A stretch of 64,000 bases of DNA, from the NCBI RefSeq assembly GCF_002434265.1, contig NZ_DJJS01000005.1, positions 62,001 through 126,000 of the forward strand. Reading direction: 5' to 3'. The stretch comes from Pseudomonas sp. UBA6562. GTDB lineage: Bacteria; Pseudomonadota; Gammaproteobacteria; Pseudomonadales; Pseudomonadaceae. The notes beneath the pieces are model-generated. The model was given only the letters and a program-made list of their open reading frames with translations. It was not told the DNA's origin and made no database searches. Positions within the stretch are counted from its first letter, which is position 1. Every line of letters begins with the position of its first letter. Below, in pieces: positions 17,511 through 24,848 of this stretch. The position numbers were made by a program, and so were the translations under genes.

Positions 17511-17945
17511 CTAGGAGCAGCAACCAGAGCGAACCCCAGCAGCAGGTTCAAAAAGTGACTCAACAATCGTGCAGTCTGGAGTGTTCGAACCTAAGCATGT
17601 TGACTCACACATACCTGCCATTGAGAGCAGCTCTACCCGGATTTGCTGAAGCTTTGCTACCTTCGACTCTACTTCCGCTAGGTGCTTCTTGACCACCGAA
17701 AGCGCGTCAGCGCACGGACGATCAGCATCTGCTGCGAGCGCGATGAGTTCTCGGATATCTTCGAGCGGGAAACCCAATTCACGATTCTGCCGGATGAAGA
17801 CGAGTCTTGATCGATGCTTTTCAGTATAGATTCGATGACGCCCAGTCGACCGCAGGGCGGGAGGTAAAAGGCCTATTTTCTCGTAGTAGCGAATCGTTTC
17901 AATGTGGCAACCCGTTGATTTCGACAGCGCCCCGATTCCTGACAT
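17511..17945 (-). CDS. MerR-family metal-responsive regulator
   Basis: A 144-residue MerR protein with an N-terminal winged helix (ALSKSTGCHIETIRYYEKIG), a dimerising helix, and a C-terminal cysteine-rich metal loop (MCESTCLGSNTPDC) plus a terminal GCC. MerR homologues bind a stretched promoter spacer and activate when the metal loop is loaded. The extra cysteines resemble divalent-metal sensors such as CadR or PbrR; the metal is not determined. It is divergent from the short transporter gene, and the promoter between them has a perfect MerR dyad in a 19-base spacer. That makes the transporter/DUF190 pair its probable target. Confidence 0.9.
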   Translation of the reverse strand: MSGIGALSKSTGCHIETIRYYEKIGLLPPALRSTGRHRIYTEKHRSRLVFIRQNRELGFPLEDIRELIALAADADRPCADALSVVKKHLAEVESKVAKLQQIRVELLSMAGMCESTCLGSNTPDCTIVESLFEPAAGVRSGCCS

Positions 17946-17966
17946 GCAAACTCCCCAAGCATTTTC

Positions 17967-17997
17967 TTGAACCTGTAGCAGCTACAGATATTAACCT
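17967..17997 (+). promoter_or_regulatory. MerR-type promoter and operator
   Basis: The -35 box TTGAAC (17967-17972) and -10 box TAACCT (17992-17997) are separated by 19 bases. The spacer holds a perfect dyad CTGTAGC-A-GCTACAG (17973-17987). A long spacer with an internal dyad is the classic MerR-activated promoter; it faces the transporter gene at 18037. Confidence 0.8.
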
Positions 17998-18036
17998 GTC
18001 TTCAGAAAATAATTTCACGCGCTTGAAGGGCATTTT

Positions 18037-18780
18037 GTGGACAGAGAACAGCTAGAGACTAACCAGATTCCCATTTACTTCGTCGCGGTCATTGTCGCGG
18101 CCCTCGGAGGCCTGCTCGCCCCCAATGCGTCTGAAGCATTAGGGTCGACGGTGACACCCACCATCGCAGTGCTGATGTACGCCATGTTTCTACAGATCCC
18201 GTTCTTGGATCTCCGTAATGGCCTCGCAAATAAGCGTTTCATGGCGGCGCTGCTCACAGCCAACTTCGTGGCCATCCCCTTGCTGGTTTGGGCATTGACG
18301 ATGGGGATAACCAATCACCCGGCGATTTTGGTGGGTGCCCTGTTGGTCTTGCTGACGCCTTGTATCGACTATGTGGTGGTTTTTACCCATATCGGTAAAG
18401 GCGACTCCAAACTCACTCTGGCGGCCACCCCATTGCTTCTTTTGATGCAGCTTGTACTGCTGCCGGTGTACCTGACCTTCATGCTGGGTAACGACTCAAC
18501 AGTGGTCATTTCTATAGGCCCATTTGTTGAGGCCTTTGTGATGCTGATCGCTTTGCCTTTGGTCTTAGCGGTAGCAACAGCTGCCGGGGCAAAGAGATCA
18601 CGCATCGTTGAAAGCTGGAACAACGCATGGGCCTGGATGCCTGTACCGGCTATGGCGGCTGTATTGGTCGTGATGGGTAGGCTGCCCTGGGCGCTAGGCT
18701 CAGTTTCACTACACGTCGTGGGCTCGCTGGTAATGACGGCTGCCGGGCTTCTGTCCTATCAAATAATCAACACGCGCTGA
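18037..18780 (+). CDS. bile acid:sodium symporter/arsenic-resistance-like transporter, short
   Basis: A 247-residue membrane protein with about eight hydrophobic helices. The sequence resembles the bile acid:sodium symporter (BASS) superfamily, close to proteins annotated as arsenic resistance: LLAPNASEAL, LLTPCIDYVVVFTHIGKGD and the helix after it. Such proteins are usually 300-340 residues with about ten helices, so the last 70-90 residues, including a conserved second crossover region, are missing. The frame ends in SYQIINTR* and DUF190 starts ten bases later. GTG start behind GAAGGG. MerR-controlled through the adjacent promoter. It may be a truncated non-functional gene or a half-size transporter. 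Confidence 0.75.
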   Translation: MDREQLETNQIPIYFVAVIVAALGGLLAPNASEALGSTVTPTIAVLMYAMFLQIPFLDLRNGLANKRFMAALLTANFVAIPLLVWALTMGITNHPAILVGALLVLLTPCIDYVVVFTHIGKGDSKLTLAATPLLLLMQLVLLPVYLTFMLGNDSTVVISIGPFVEAFVMLIALPLVLAVATAAGAKRSRIVESWNNAWAWMPVPAMAAVLVVMGRLPWALGSVSLHVVGSLVMTAAGLLSYQIINTR

Positions 18781-18790
18781 GGAGAGGAAC

Positions 18791-19114
18791 ATGAAAGCTT
18801 TTCTGGTGACCTTCTTTACTCAACAGAATCGTCGCTATCAGGGAAAGATGCTCGGCGACTGGGTCGTTGATTTGGCGAAAGAAATGGGACTGCGGGGTGC
18901 GACTCTGTCCACAGGTATCGAAGGCTTTGGGCATACCGGCCGGCTGCATTCCTCGCATTTTTTTGAACTAGCGGATCAGCCTACCGAAATTCGTATGGCC
19001 ATTACCGAGGACGAATCTGAACAGTTATTCAAGCGATTGGAGCTTGAAGATATCTCGTTGTTTTACATAAAAACCCCAGTTGAGCTGGGCTTCGTCGGAA
19101 CAGAGGTCACCTAG
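18791..19114 (+). CDS. DUF190 (PII-like) protein, copy 1
   Basis: A 107-residue DUF190 protein with the family's core GATLSTGIEGFGHTGRLHSS and the C-terminal strand FYIKTPVEL. DUF190 proteins have a ferredoxin-like PII fold and are often encoded beside ion transporters such as CrcB; a nucleotide-sensing regulatory role is suspected but not established. Strong ribosome binding site (GAGGAGAGGAAC). It is ten bases downstream of the short BASS-like gene. A close paralogue of the same length lies at 21152 inside the fluoride operon. Confidence 0.88.
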   Translation: MKAFLVTFFTQQNRRYQGKMLGDWVVDLAKEMGLRGATLSTGIEGFGHTGRLHSSHFFELADQPTEIRMAITEDESEQLFKRLELEDISLFYIKTPVELGFVGTEVT

Positions 19115-19210
19115 TTTGGCCCTCTTTCGTAAGCGGTGACTCGAAGACGCCTTCGCTTGCCTCGTACTCCGAAACACGATTTTACATTTTGGACAGACCT
19201 AGCTAAGATC

Positions 19211-19315
19211 GGCGCATTGGAGATGGCATTCCTCCATTAACAAACCGCTGCGCCCGTAGCAGCTGATGATGCCTACAGAAACCTGATCAAACCAGGTCTG
19301 TAGGCGTTCGCGCTT
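19211..19315 (+). promoter_or_regulatory. fluoride (crcB-motif) riboswitch
   Basis: The sequence GGCGCATTGGAGATGGCATT and its continuation through CTGATGATGCCTACAGA (to about 19281) fits the fluoride-sensing aptamer and resembles the Pseudomonas syringae example closely. The 3' half is followed by a strong hairpin GCCTACAGA...TCTGTAGGC (19271-19315) that includes aptamer bases, a plausible switching element. No U-tract follows, so control is probably not simple intrinsic termination. It precedes the CLC-F gene by 47 bases and is expected to turn the downstream operon on when fluoride rises. Confidence 0.93.
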
Positions 19316-19362
19316 AGAATCCCTTCTTTGGTCAGGCCCACTTATTTTTTGTGGCTGGCCAA

Positions 19363-20709
19363 ATGTCTAAATTTCGACGACCTGAACAACTCGACTTACT
19401 GCCCTATATAGCGAAATGGCTTGCGCTTGCTGGTCTTGTAGCTCTTTTGGCAGGCTCTGCTTCTGCGTTATTCCTGCTTTCTTTGGATCATGCCACCCAG
19501 TGGCGAGAAACCCATCCCTGGGTAATCTGGCTCCTGCCAGTGGCCGGCTTTGCTGTGGGACTTGCATATCACTTGATAGGCAAACCCGTTGATGCCGGAA
19601 ACAACCTGATCATCGATGAGATCCATGATCCTAAGAAGATCGTGCCTTTGCGCATGGTGCCGATGGTGCTGATCGGAACCGTGGTTTCCCACCTTTTTGG
19701 TGCATCTGTGGGACGTGAGGGGACGGCGGTGCAAATGGGCGGTGCCCTTGCCGATCAACTGACGCATGTCTTCCGTCTGCGCCGCGAAGACCGTCGGGTG
19801 ATTCTCATGGCCGGTATCAGTGCTGGCTTTGCGTCCGTCTTCGGCACCCCTCTTGCCGGGGCTTTATTCGGACTTGAAGTATTGGCCATTGGACGTATGC
19901 GTTACGACGCGCTTTTCCCTTGCGTGGTTGCGGCAATCGTTGCTGACCAGGTGGGGCAAGCCTGGGGCGTGGTTCACACGCATTACGTCATTGGCGAAGT
20001 GGTTCCGGTGCAGCTGTGGAGCGTCATGGCTGTGGTGGCAGCTGGGATTGTCTTTGGCCTTACCGGCCTGCTATTCGCGACTGCGACCCACAAGCTCGGA
20101 GCCTTCGTTAAGCGGCTTATCACCTATTCACCATTAAGACCCTTCGCCGGCGGCCTGCTGATCGCAGTCGCAGTGTGGGCGCTCGGTAGTAACCATTACA
20201 TCGACGTTGATAAGTACATCGGGCTAGGCATTCCGAGCATCGTCCAATCCTTTCAAATGCCAATGGCCCCTTGGGACTGGCTTGGAAAGATGGTGTTCAC
20301 CGTTGTCTCCCTGGGGACTGGATTCAAGGGCGGCGAAGTCACACCGCTGTTTTACATCGGTGCCACCTTGGGGAATGCGCTGGCTCCCCTCTTGCACCTT
20401 CCCTTCGGCATGCTGGCTGGTATCGGCTTTGTCGCCGTCTTTGCCGGTGCAGCTAATACGCCACTGGCAACCATCGTTATGGCCATGGAGCTCTTCGGGC
20501 CCGAAATTGCTCCGCTTGCAGCCATTGCCTGTATCGCAAGTTACCTCGTATCCGGACACACCGGGATCTATCACGCCCAGCGCGTCGGCCACAGCAAGCA
20601 TCACCGTCCTCTTCCGGAGGAAATCCGGCTCTCTGATATCAAGCAATTTCATGCTCAAAGTGAATCCGCCAGCGAGCGGAAAGTGACTCTTGCGGGGGAA
20701 GAGAAATGA
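19363..20709 (+). CDS. eriC: CLC-family fluoride/proton antiporter (CLC-F type)
   Basis: A 448-residue CLC protein with about ten or more membrane helices. It has GREGT at the external gating glutamate and GNNLI where chloride-transporting CLCs have GSGIP, both features of fluoride-selective CLC-F exchangers; the loss of the selectivity serine is visible. It expels fluoride against protons. The fluoride riboswitch lies directly upstream. The start is uncertain: ATG 19363 is used, with GTG 19351 an alternative and neither with a strong ribosome binding site. The stop overlaps the next start (ATGA), indicating translational coupling. First gene of the fluoride operon. Confidence 0.93.
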   Translation: MSKFRRPEQLDLLPYIAKWLALAGLVALLAGSASALFLLSLDHATQWRETHPWVIWLLPVAGFAVGLAYHLIGKPVDAGNNLIIDEIHDPKKIVPLRMVPMVLIGTVVSHLFGASVGREGTAVQMGGALADQLTHVFRLRREDRRVILMAGISAGFASVFGTPLAGALFGLEVLAIGRMRYDALFPCVVAAIVADQVGQAWGVVHTHYVIGEVVPVQLWSVMAVVAAGIVFGLTGLLFATATHKLGAFVKRLITYSPLRPFAGGLLIAVAVWALGSNHYIDVDKYIGLGIPSIVQSFQMPMAPWDWLGKMVFTVVSLGTGFKGGEVTPLFYIGATLGNALAPLLHLPFGMLAGIGFVAVFAGAANTPLATIVMAMELFGPEIAPLAAIACIASYLVSGHTGIYHAQRVGHSKHHRPLPEEIRLSDIKQFHAQSESASERKVTLAGEEK

Positions 20710-21071
20710 TTGAACATCACCAAGATCGCCTGACAGCTTTGCAACTCTATTTTCCTGGCGCTAGCCGGGCTCGCGTGACCAGCTTCTGGCACCACCTAAG
20801 CGCACCTGCACTAGCCCAGCACCTCCTTAAAGTTGCTCAAAAAGCAAGAATTGAGCAGGTCATGCTCAAGACGATTTCTGCAGGTTATTTGCCAGGCCAT
20901 CGCATCTCCCATCATCACCCGGAGCTTGGCGATATGCGTCATCCCCAGTGTCTGGAATTGCTAGATACAGAGGACAAGCTGCGCGCATACCTGCGCGACC
21001 ACGCTGACGAGTTACGCAAGGTGCGAGCAGTTCTTCTCTTATGTGAGTTACCGCTCACTGACGCGTCGTAA
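20706..21071 (+). CDS. divergent DUF190-like protein, copy 2
   Basis: A 121-residue protein whose central part (TISAGYLPGHRISHH, then ELLDTEDKLRAYL) matches the DUF190 PII-like pattern but is diverged, with an N-terminal extension. It starts four bases before the CLC-F stop (ATGA overlap), so expression is coupled to the transporter. It is likely a regulatory partner of the exporter by analogy with DUF190-CrcB pairs; that is inference. Confidence 0.7.
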   Translation: MIEHHQDRLTALQLYFPGASRARVTSFWHHLSAPALAQHLLKVAQKARIEQVMLKTISAGYLPGHRISHHHPELGDMRHPQCLELLDTEDKLRAYLRDHADELRKVRAVLLLCELPLTDAS

Positions 21072-21151
21072 TTCAGTTTGAAAACAGCTCGGAAATGAAG
21101 AGGTAAGGCCGACCGAAGCGTCGGTCACTCGCGACATTAGAGGATGTAGCT

Positions 21152-21475
21152 ATGAACGGCTTTCAACTGACGTTTTTCACCGAACAGAGTACCAACTACC
21201 AGCACCTTCCACTGGGAGAGTGGTTGGTCGAGTTCGCCAAGCGAGAGGGCGCGTTGGGTGCGACGTTGGTGAGCGGTACAGAGGGGCTAGATCATTTGGG
21301 GCATTTGCATACGGCGCATTTCCTCGGCGGTGCCGACCATCCCGTCACGGTGACTATATCCACTGATGAAATTGGGTGCGACAGGTTGCTGGAGGCATTG
21401 GCCAAGGAGTCGTTTTCACTGAGCTATATCAAATTGCCCATCGAATACGGTCGAGTGGGCCAGGCGAAAAACTAA
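21152..21475 (+). CDS. DUF190 (PII-like) protein, copy 3
   Basis: A 107-residue DUF190 protein, similar in length and motif order to the copy at 18791 (LTFFTEQ, GATLVSGTEGLDHLGHLH, SLSYIKLPIEYG). The ribosome binding site before the ATG at 21152 (GAGGATG) is good. Third DUF190-type gene within 2.7 kb, inside the riboswitch-controlled operon. Confidence 0.88.
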   Translation: MNGFQLTFFTEQSTNYQHLPLGEWLVEFAKREGALGATLVSGTEGLDHLGHLHTAHFLGGADHPVTVTISTDEIGCDRLLEALAKESFSLSYIKLPIEYGRVGQAKN

Positions 21476-21517
21476 AAAACGCACCTTGTTGGACAACCGA
21501 TAAAAAGGATAAACGCC

Positions 21518-21784
21518 ATGTACCGAGTTTATAACCTACGTCCACAGCCAGCCCCCGCTAACTGGGCTCATGACAACAGGCAGCTCCTCGTAGGACTGGT
21601 TTTTTGGTCGCTTTTTCTGGCGGGCATCGCAGACAATCAAAAGATTTCGAGCGAGGGGTGGTACGTCGTCACCCCGCTCGAAGGCGCATTAGTCACGATG
21701 CGTATGCCCAGTGAAAAGTCCTGCAAGGCCGACGTAGCCCAGACCTGCGTACCGGGCTACGAGCTGAGAGCACAGCAACATTGA
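21518..21784 (+). CDS. small membrane protein of the fluoride operon
   Basis: An 88-residue protein with one hydrophobic helix (about 25-40, LVGLVFWSLFLAGIA) and a hydrophilic C-terminal half with two cysteines. Ribosome binding site AAAGGAT nine bases upstream. I do not recognise a family. Its place between DUF190 and the enolase gene suggests an accessory membrane role in fluoride resistance. Confidence 0.6.
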   Translation: MYRVYNLRPQPAPANWAHDNRQLLVGLVFWSLFLAGIADNQKISSEGWYVVTPLEGALVTMRMPSEKSCKADVAQTCVPGYELRAQQH

Positions 21785-21878
21785 GCGCGATGGCGGTTGG
21801 CAATCCAAAGATGAGATCGCGAAATGGAGCTCACCGACGTCGGCTCATCAAAATCATTTTAGAGAATTGGGAGACCAC

Positions 21879-22220
21879 ATGAGCGCAGTGACGCTGAGCA
21901 TCGTATTCGGGCTTGTGATGGGCAGGTTTTTCACAGGATCCGTCTATGAGTTCGCCGCGCTTTTCATCGTAAGCGTTGGAGTGTCCTTGCTGACCTTTCA
22001 TCTGCTAAATCAAAGGCGCGTCAGGCTACAAGCCCAGACGGCGTATTGCTGCTCTGTAATGGTTGCTTCAAACCAAATGATGGAGCTTTTCCAGATGGCA
22101 AAAAGAGGGCAGTTCATGCCCTTGGTGGGAGAGATTCCTGAACTAATTATTGGAGGCTTCTTGGTTCCCGCAATTGCGGTGTCGGCAGTGCAGCTGTTCA
22201 GGATACTCATGGAGAGCTGA
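21879..22220 (+). CDS. membrane protein of the fluoride operon, function unknown
   Basis: A 113-residue hydrophobic protein with two N-terminal helices (LSIVFGLVMGRFF, then FAALFIVSVGVSLLTF) and another near the C terminus (FLVPAIAVSAVQLF). ATG 21879 follows GGGAG; an upstream TTG at 21867 is less likely. Not recognised. It is 73 bases upstream of the enolase gene on the same strand. Confidence 0.6.
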   Translation: MSAVTLSIVFGLVMGRFFTGSVYEFAALFIVSVGVSLLTFHLLNQRRVRLQAQTAYCCSVMVASNQMMELFQMAKRGQFMPLVGEIPELIIGGFLVPAIAVSAVQLFRILMES

Positions 22221-22293
22221 CGTCCGACATAGAGGCCTCTCAACGGATTCAAATGGTTAATGACGCTCCCGAATCGTTACTTGGAGAAGATCA

Positions 22294-23577
22294 ATGAAAA
22301 CGCAAATCCAGGCCATTCATGCACGTGAAATTCTCGATTCACGCGGTAACCCTACCGTTGAAGTCGACGTCACCTTGGAGTGCGGCGCCATGGGCCGGGC
22401 TTCAGTACCGTCCGGTGCCTCTACAGGCGCTCACGAAGCAGTTGAGTTGCGTGACAAAGATACACAGCGGTACTCCGGCAAGGGAGTGTTAAAGGCCGTT
22501 AGCAATGTGAATACCGAAATACTTGAGTCTCTGAGGGGCATGAATGCGATTGACCAGGAACAAATTGATCATTTGATGATTAAGCTGGATGGAACCTCTG
22601 ATAAATCCAGGCTTGGAGGAAACGCGATCTTGGGCGTGAGCCTCGCCGTTGCCAGAGCGGCGGCTTCTGCGCTGAACTTGCCCTTGTTCCAATATCTGGG
22701 CGGCGAGCAAGCAGCAAGAATGCCCGTCCCGATGTTCAATATTCTCAATGGCGGTGTTCACGCCAACTGGCAAGGCCCTGACTTTCAGGAATTCATGATT
22801 GCACCTACAGGGGCTGGCAGTTTCAAGGAAGCCTTGCGATGGGGCTCCGAGGTGTACCACGAGCTGAAAGCGGTGCTTAAGGACGCCGGCTATTCAACAG
22901 CGGTCGGAGATGAGGGCGGCTTTGCGCCGGCACTCAAGAAAAACTCAGACGCCATTGAGCTGATCATCAAGGCAATCGAGAGGGCTGGTTACACCCCTGG
23001 ATCTCAGATCGAGATCGCTATCGATCCAGCATCCAGCGGCTTCTATGAAAACGGCCTTTACCATCTGCGCTCTGAGGGTCGTAAGGTCGATGCTCAAGAG
23101 CTGATTAATCTCTATTCCTCCTGGGTCGACAAGTATCCGATTGCGGTACTGGAAGATGGACTCGCGGAAGACGATTGGTCAGGCTGGAAGCTATTGAATG
23201 CAGCTCTGGGTGACCGGATCGAGTTGGTTGGAGATGACCTATTTGTCACCAATGTCGAACGGATTCAGCGAGGCATCACAGAAAACGTCGCCAATGCCGT
23301 ATTGATCAAACCTAATCAAATCGGAACGCTGACTGAGACCAAAGCCGCCATCGAAATGGCCTATGGGGCAAATTGGGGGGCGATGGTTTCTCATCGTAGC
23401 GGGGAGACGGTGGACAGCTCCATCGCTGATCTGACTGTCGCGATGGGGACTGGCCATCTCAAGACAGGAGCTCCATGCCGGGGGGAGCGGGTCGAGAAAT
23501 ACAATCAGTTTCTGCGAATAGAAGAGGATCTTGGCAGCCGTGCGTTTTATGCAGGACATGATGCATTCGTGCGCTGA
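22294..23577 (+). CDS. eno: enolase, fluoride-operon isozyme
   Basis: A complete 427-residue enolase: substrate loop GASTGAHE, catalytic Glu region GDEGGFAP, metal ligands in AIDPASS, LEDGLAEDDW and VGDDLFVTN, catalytic lysine in IKPNQIGT, and SHRSGET. It interconverts 2-phosphoglycerate and phosphoenolpyruvate. Enolase is strongly inhibited by fluoride plus phosphate, and enolase genes are known members of fluoride-riboswitch regulons. As a second copy next to a fluoride exporter and pyrophosphatase it probably keeps glycolysis running under fluoride. I saw no obvious change in the Mg-ligand residues, so resistance would come from dosage or subtler changes. Ribosome binding site TTGGAGAAG. 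Confidence 0.95.
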   Translation: MKTQIQAIHAREILDSRGNPTVEVDVTLECGAMGRASVPSGASTGAHEAVELRDKDTQRYSGKGVLKAVSNVNTEILESLRGMNAIDQEQIDHLMIKLDGTSDKSRLGGNAILGVSLAVARAAASALNLPLFQYLGGEQAARMPVPMFNILNGGVHANWQGPDFQEFMIAPTGAGSFKEALRWGSEVYHELKAVLKDAGYSTAVGDEGGFAPALKKNSDAIELIIKAIERAGYTPGSQIEIAIDPASSGFYENGLYHLRSEGRKVDAQELINLYSSWVDKYPIAVLEDGLAEDDWSGWKLLNAALGDRIELVGDDLFVTNVERIQRGITENVANAVLIKPNQIGTLTETKAAIEMAYGANWGAMVSHRSGETVDSSIADLTVAMGTGHLKTGAPCRGERVEKYNQFLRIEEDLGSRAFYAGHDAFVR

Positions 23578-23692
23578 CGGCCTATCGCCGGTAAACCTGT
23601 TGGACTGGTTACCGTAAAAAAACGAACCACGTATAGCTGTTGGCAAAAACGTCAGTGGCATTGGCCTTTCCTAGACGCTTGGAGATATGAGC

Positions 23693-24238
23693 ATGAGCTA
23701 CACGGATATTCCAGCTGGTAACGCGATCCCCGATGACTTCTTCACCGTTATCGAGATTCCTGCAAACCACTCGCCGATCAAGTACGAGGTGGACAAGCCA
23801 AGTGGACAGATCTTCGTTGATCGCTTCCTCAGCACGCCGATGTTCTACCCGGCTAACTACGGGTTCATTCCAAATACCTTGAGCGATGACGGCGATCCTT
23901 TGGACGTCCTCGTGATTTGCCCTTACCCGGTATCACCTGGCGTTGTCATCCGCAGTCGCCCAGTAGGTGTGATGTACATGACGGACGAAGCTGGTGCGGA
24001 TGCCAAGGTAATCGCAGTGCCTCATGAAAAACTCAGCTCTATGTACAGCAATGTAAAGGAATGCTCTGACCTCCCTGCGTTACTCCTCGCACAGATTCAG
24101 CACTTCTTCGAAAACTACAAAGCGTTAGAGCCGGGTAAGTGGGTGAAAATGGGCCGCTGGGGGAGCGCAGACGAAGCGCGGGAAGATATTCGTAAATCGG
24201 TAGCGGCCTATAACCTGAAGAAGGAGGCTTCCAAGTAG
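23693..24238 (+). CDS. ppa: inorganic pyrophosphatase, fluoride-operon isozyme
   Basis: A 181-residue family I (Ppa) pyrophosphatase with the metal and pyrophosphate residues in place: KYEVDK, YPANYGFIPNT, DGDPLDVLV and KWVKMGRW. It hydrolyses PPi to phosphate. Family I PPases are classic fluoride-inhibited enzymes, and ppa is a known member of fluoride-responsive operons. ATG 23693 has TTGGAG at good distance; ATG 23687 is too close to it. It is 115 bases after eno and overlaps the UDG-like gene by one base. Confidence 0.95.
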   Translation: MSYTDIPAGNAIPDDFFTVIEIPANHSPIKYEVDKPSGQIFVDRFLSTPMFYPANYGFIPNTLSDDGDPLDVLVICPYPVSPGVVIRSRPVGVMYMTDEAGADAKVIAVPHEKLSSMYSNVKECSDLPALLLAQIQHFFENYKALEPGKWVKMGRWGSADEAREDIRKSVAAYNLKKEASK

Positions 24239-24840
24239 TGTTACTCAATCAGAAAAGCGCAGAGCAGGAAATTTCTCTTAAGGTAAGAGAAGACTTTTTG
24301 CTGCTGCCGAAAACTGCTGAATTGACGCGCTGGGTAATGGCCCAGTCCACGGGCGAAAGAACATTACCGTATTTCGATCCACTGGATGGCGGCGTCTTCG
24401 CAAGGGTATTGATCTTGTTGGAATCGCCCGCTCGAACGGTCAGTCTTCCACGGTATGTCTCAAGAGACAATCCGGGGCCTGCACAACGCAACCTGAAAGG
24501 TTTCATTGAGCAGGTTGGACTGGCACGTCACAAAACCGTCCTTTGGAATTTGTACCCTTGGTTACCAGATCTCGATAAGCCCAAGGGTCCGCTCCGCAGA
24601 GCGCAAATTGAGGAAGGTATCGAGATGCTGATCACGCTACTGACGCTTTTCCCTGATCTCGTCACTATCGTGTTTGCCGGACGTGTTGCCCAGAAAGCCA
24701 TACCGCGTGTTCGGCTCGCCTTCCCTAATTTTTCATTGCTGGAAATGCCACACCCAAGCCCCCTTTCCGTTTGCACTCACCCGAATGTTAGGCAGCGCAT
24801 TTTGTCCACACTGCGTCACGCCAAACAGTCGATCAAGTAG
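24238..24840 (+). CDS. uracil-DNA glycosylase-superfamily protein
   Basis: A 200-residue protein of the uracil-DNA glycosylase superfamily, supported by an N-terminal block (ILLESPARTVS...) in place of the usual GEAPG motif, the FAGRVAQ segment and the family's C-terminal HPSPLS loop. Other members excise uracil or related bases from DNA; activity here is not certain because the catalytic motif-1 residues are atypical. The GTG start overlaps the ppa stop by one base, so it is coupled to the operon. UDG-like genes do occur in fluoride-resistance cassettes, which supports a shared transcript. Confidence 0.8.
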   Translation: MLLNQKSAEQEISLKVREDFLLLPKTAELTRWVMAQSTGERTLPYFDPLDGGVFARVLILLESPARTVSLPRYVSRDNPGPAQRNLKGFIEQVGLARHKTVLWNLYPWLPDLDKPKGPLRRAQIEEGIEMLITLLTLFPDLVTIVFAGRVAQKAIPRVRLAFPNFSLLEMPHPSPLSVCTHPNVRQRILSTLRHAKQSIK

Positions 24841-24848
24841 CCAAAGGC

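Noticed and set aside
19271..19315. Intrinsic terminator in the fluoride riboswitch
   Set aside because: The hairpin is strong but not followed by a T-run, so it is described as a switching stem rather than as a terminator.
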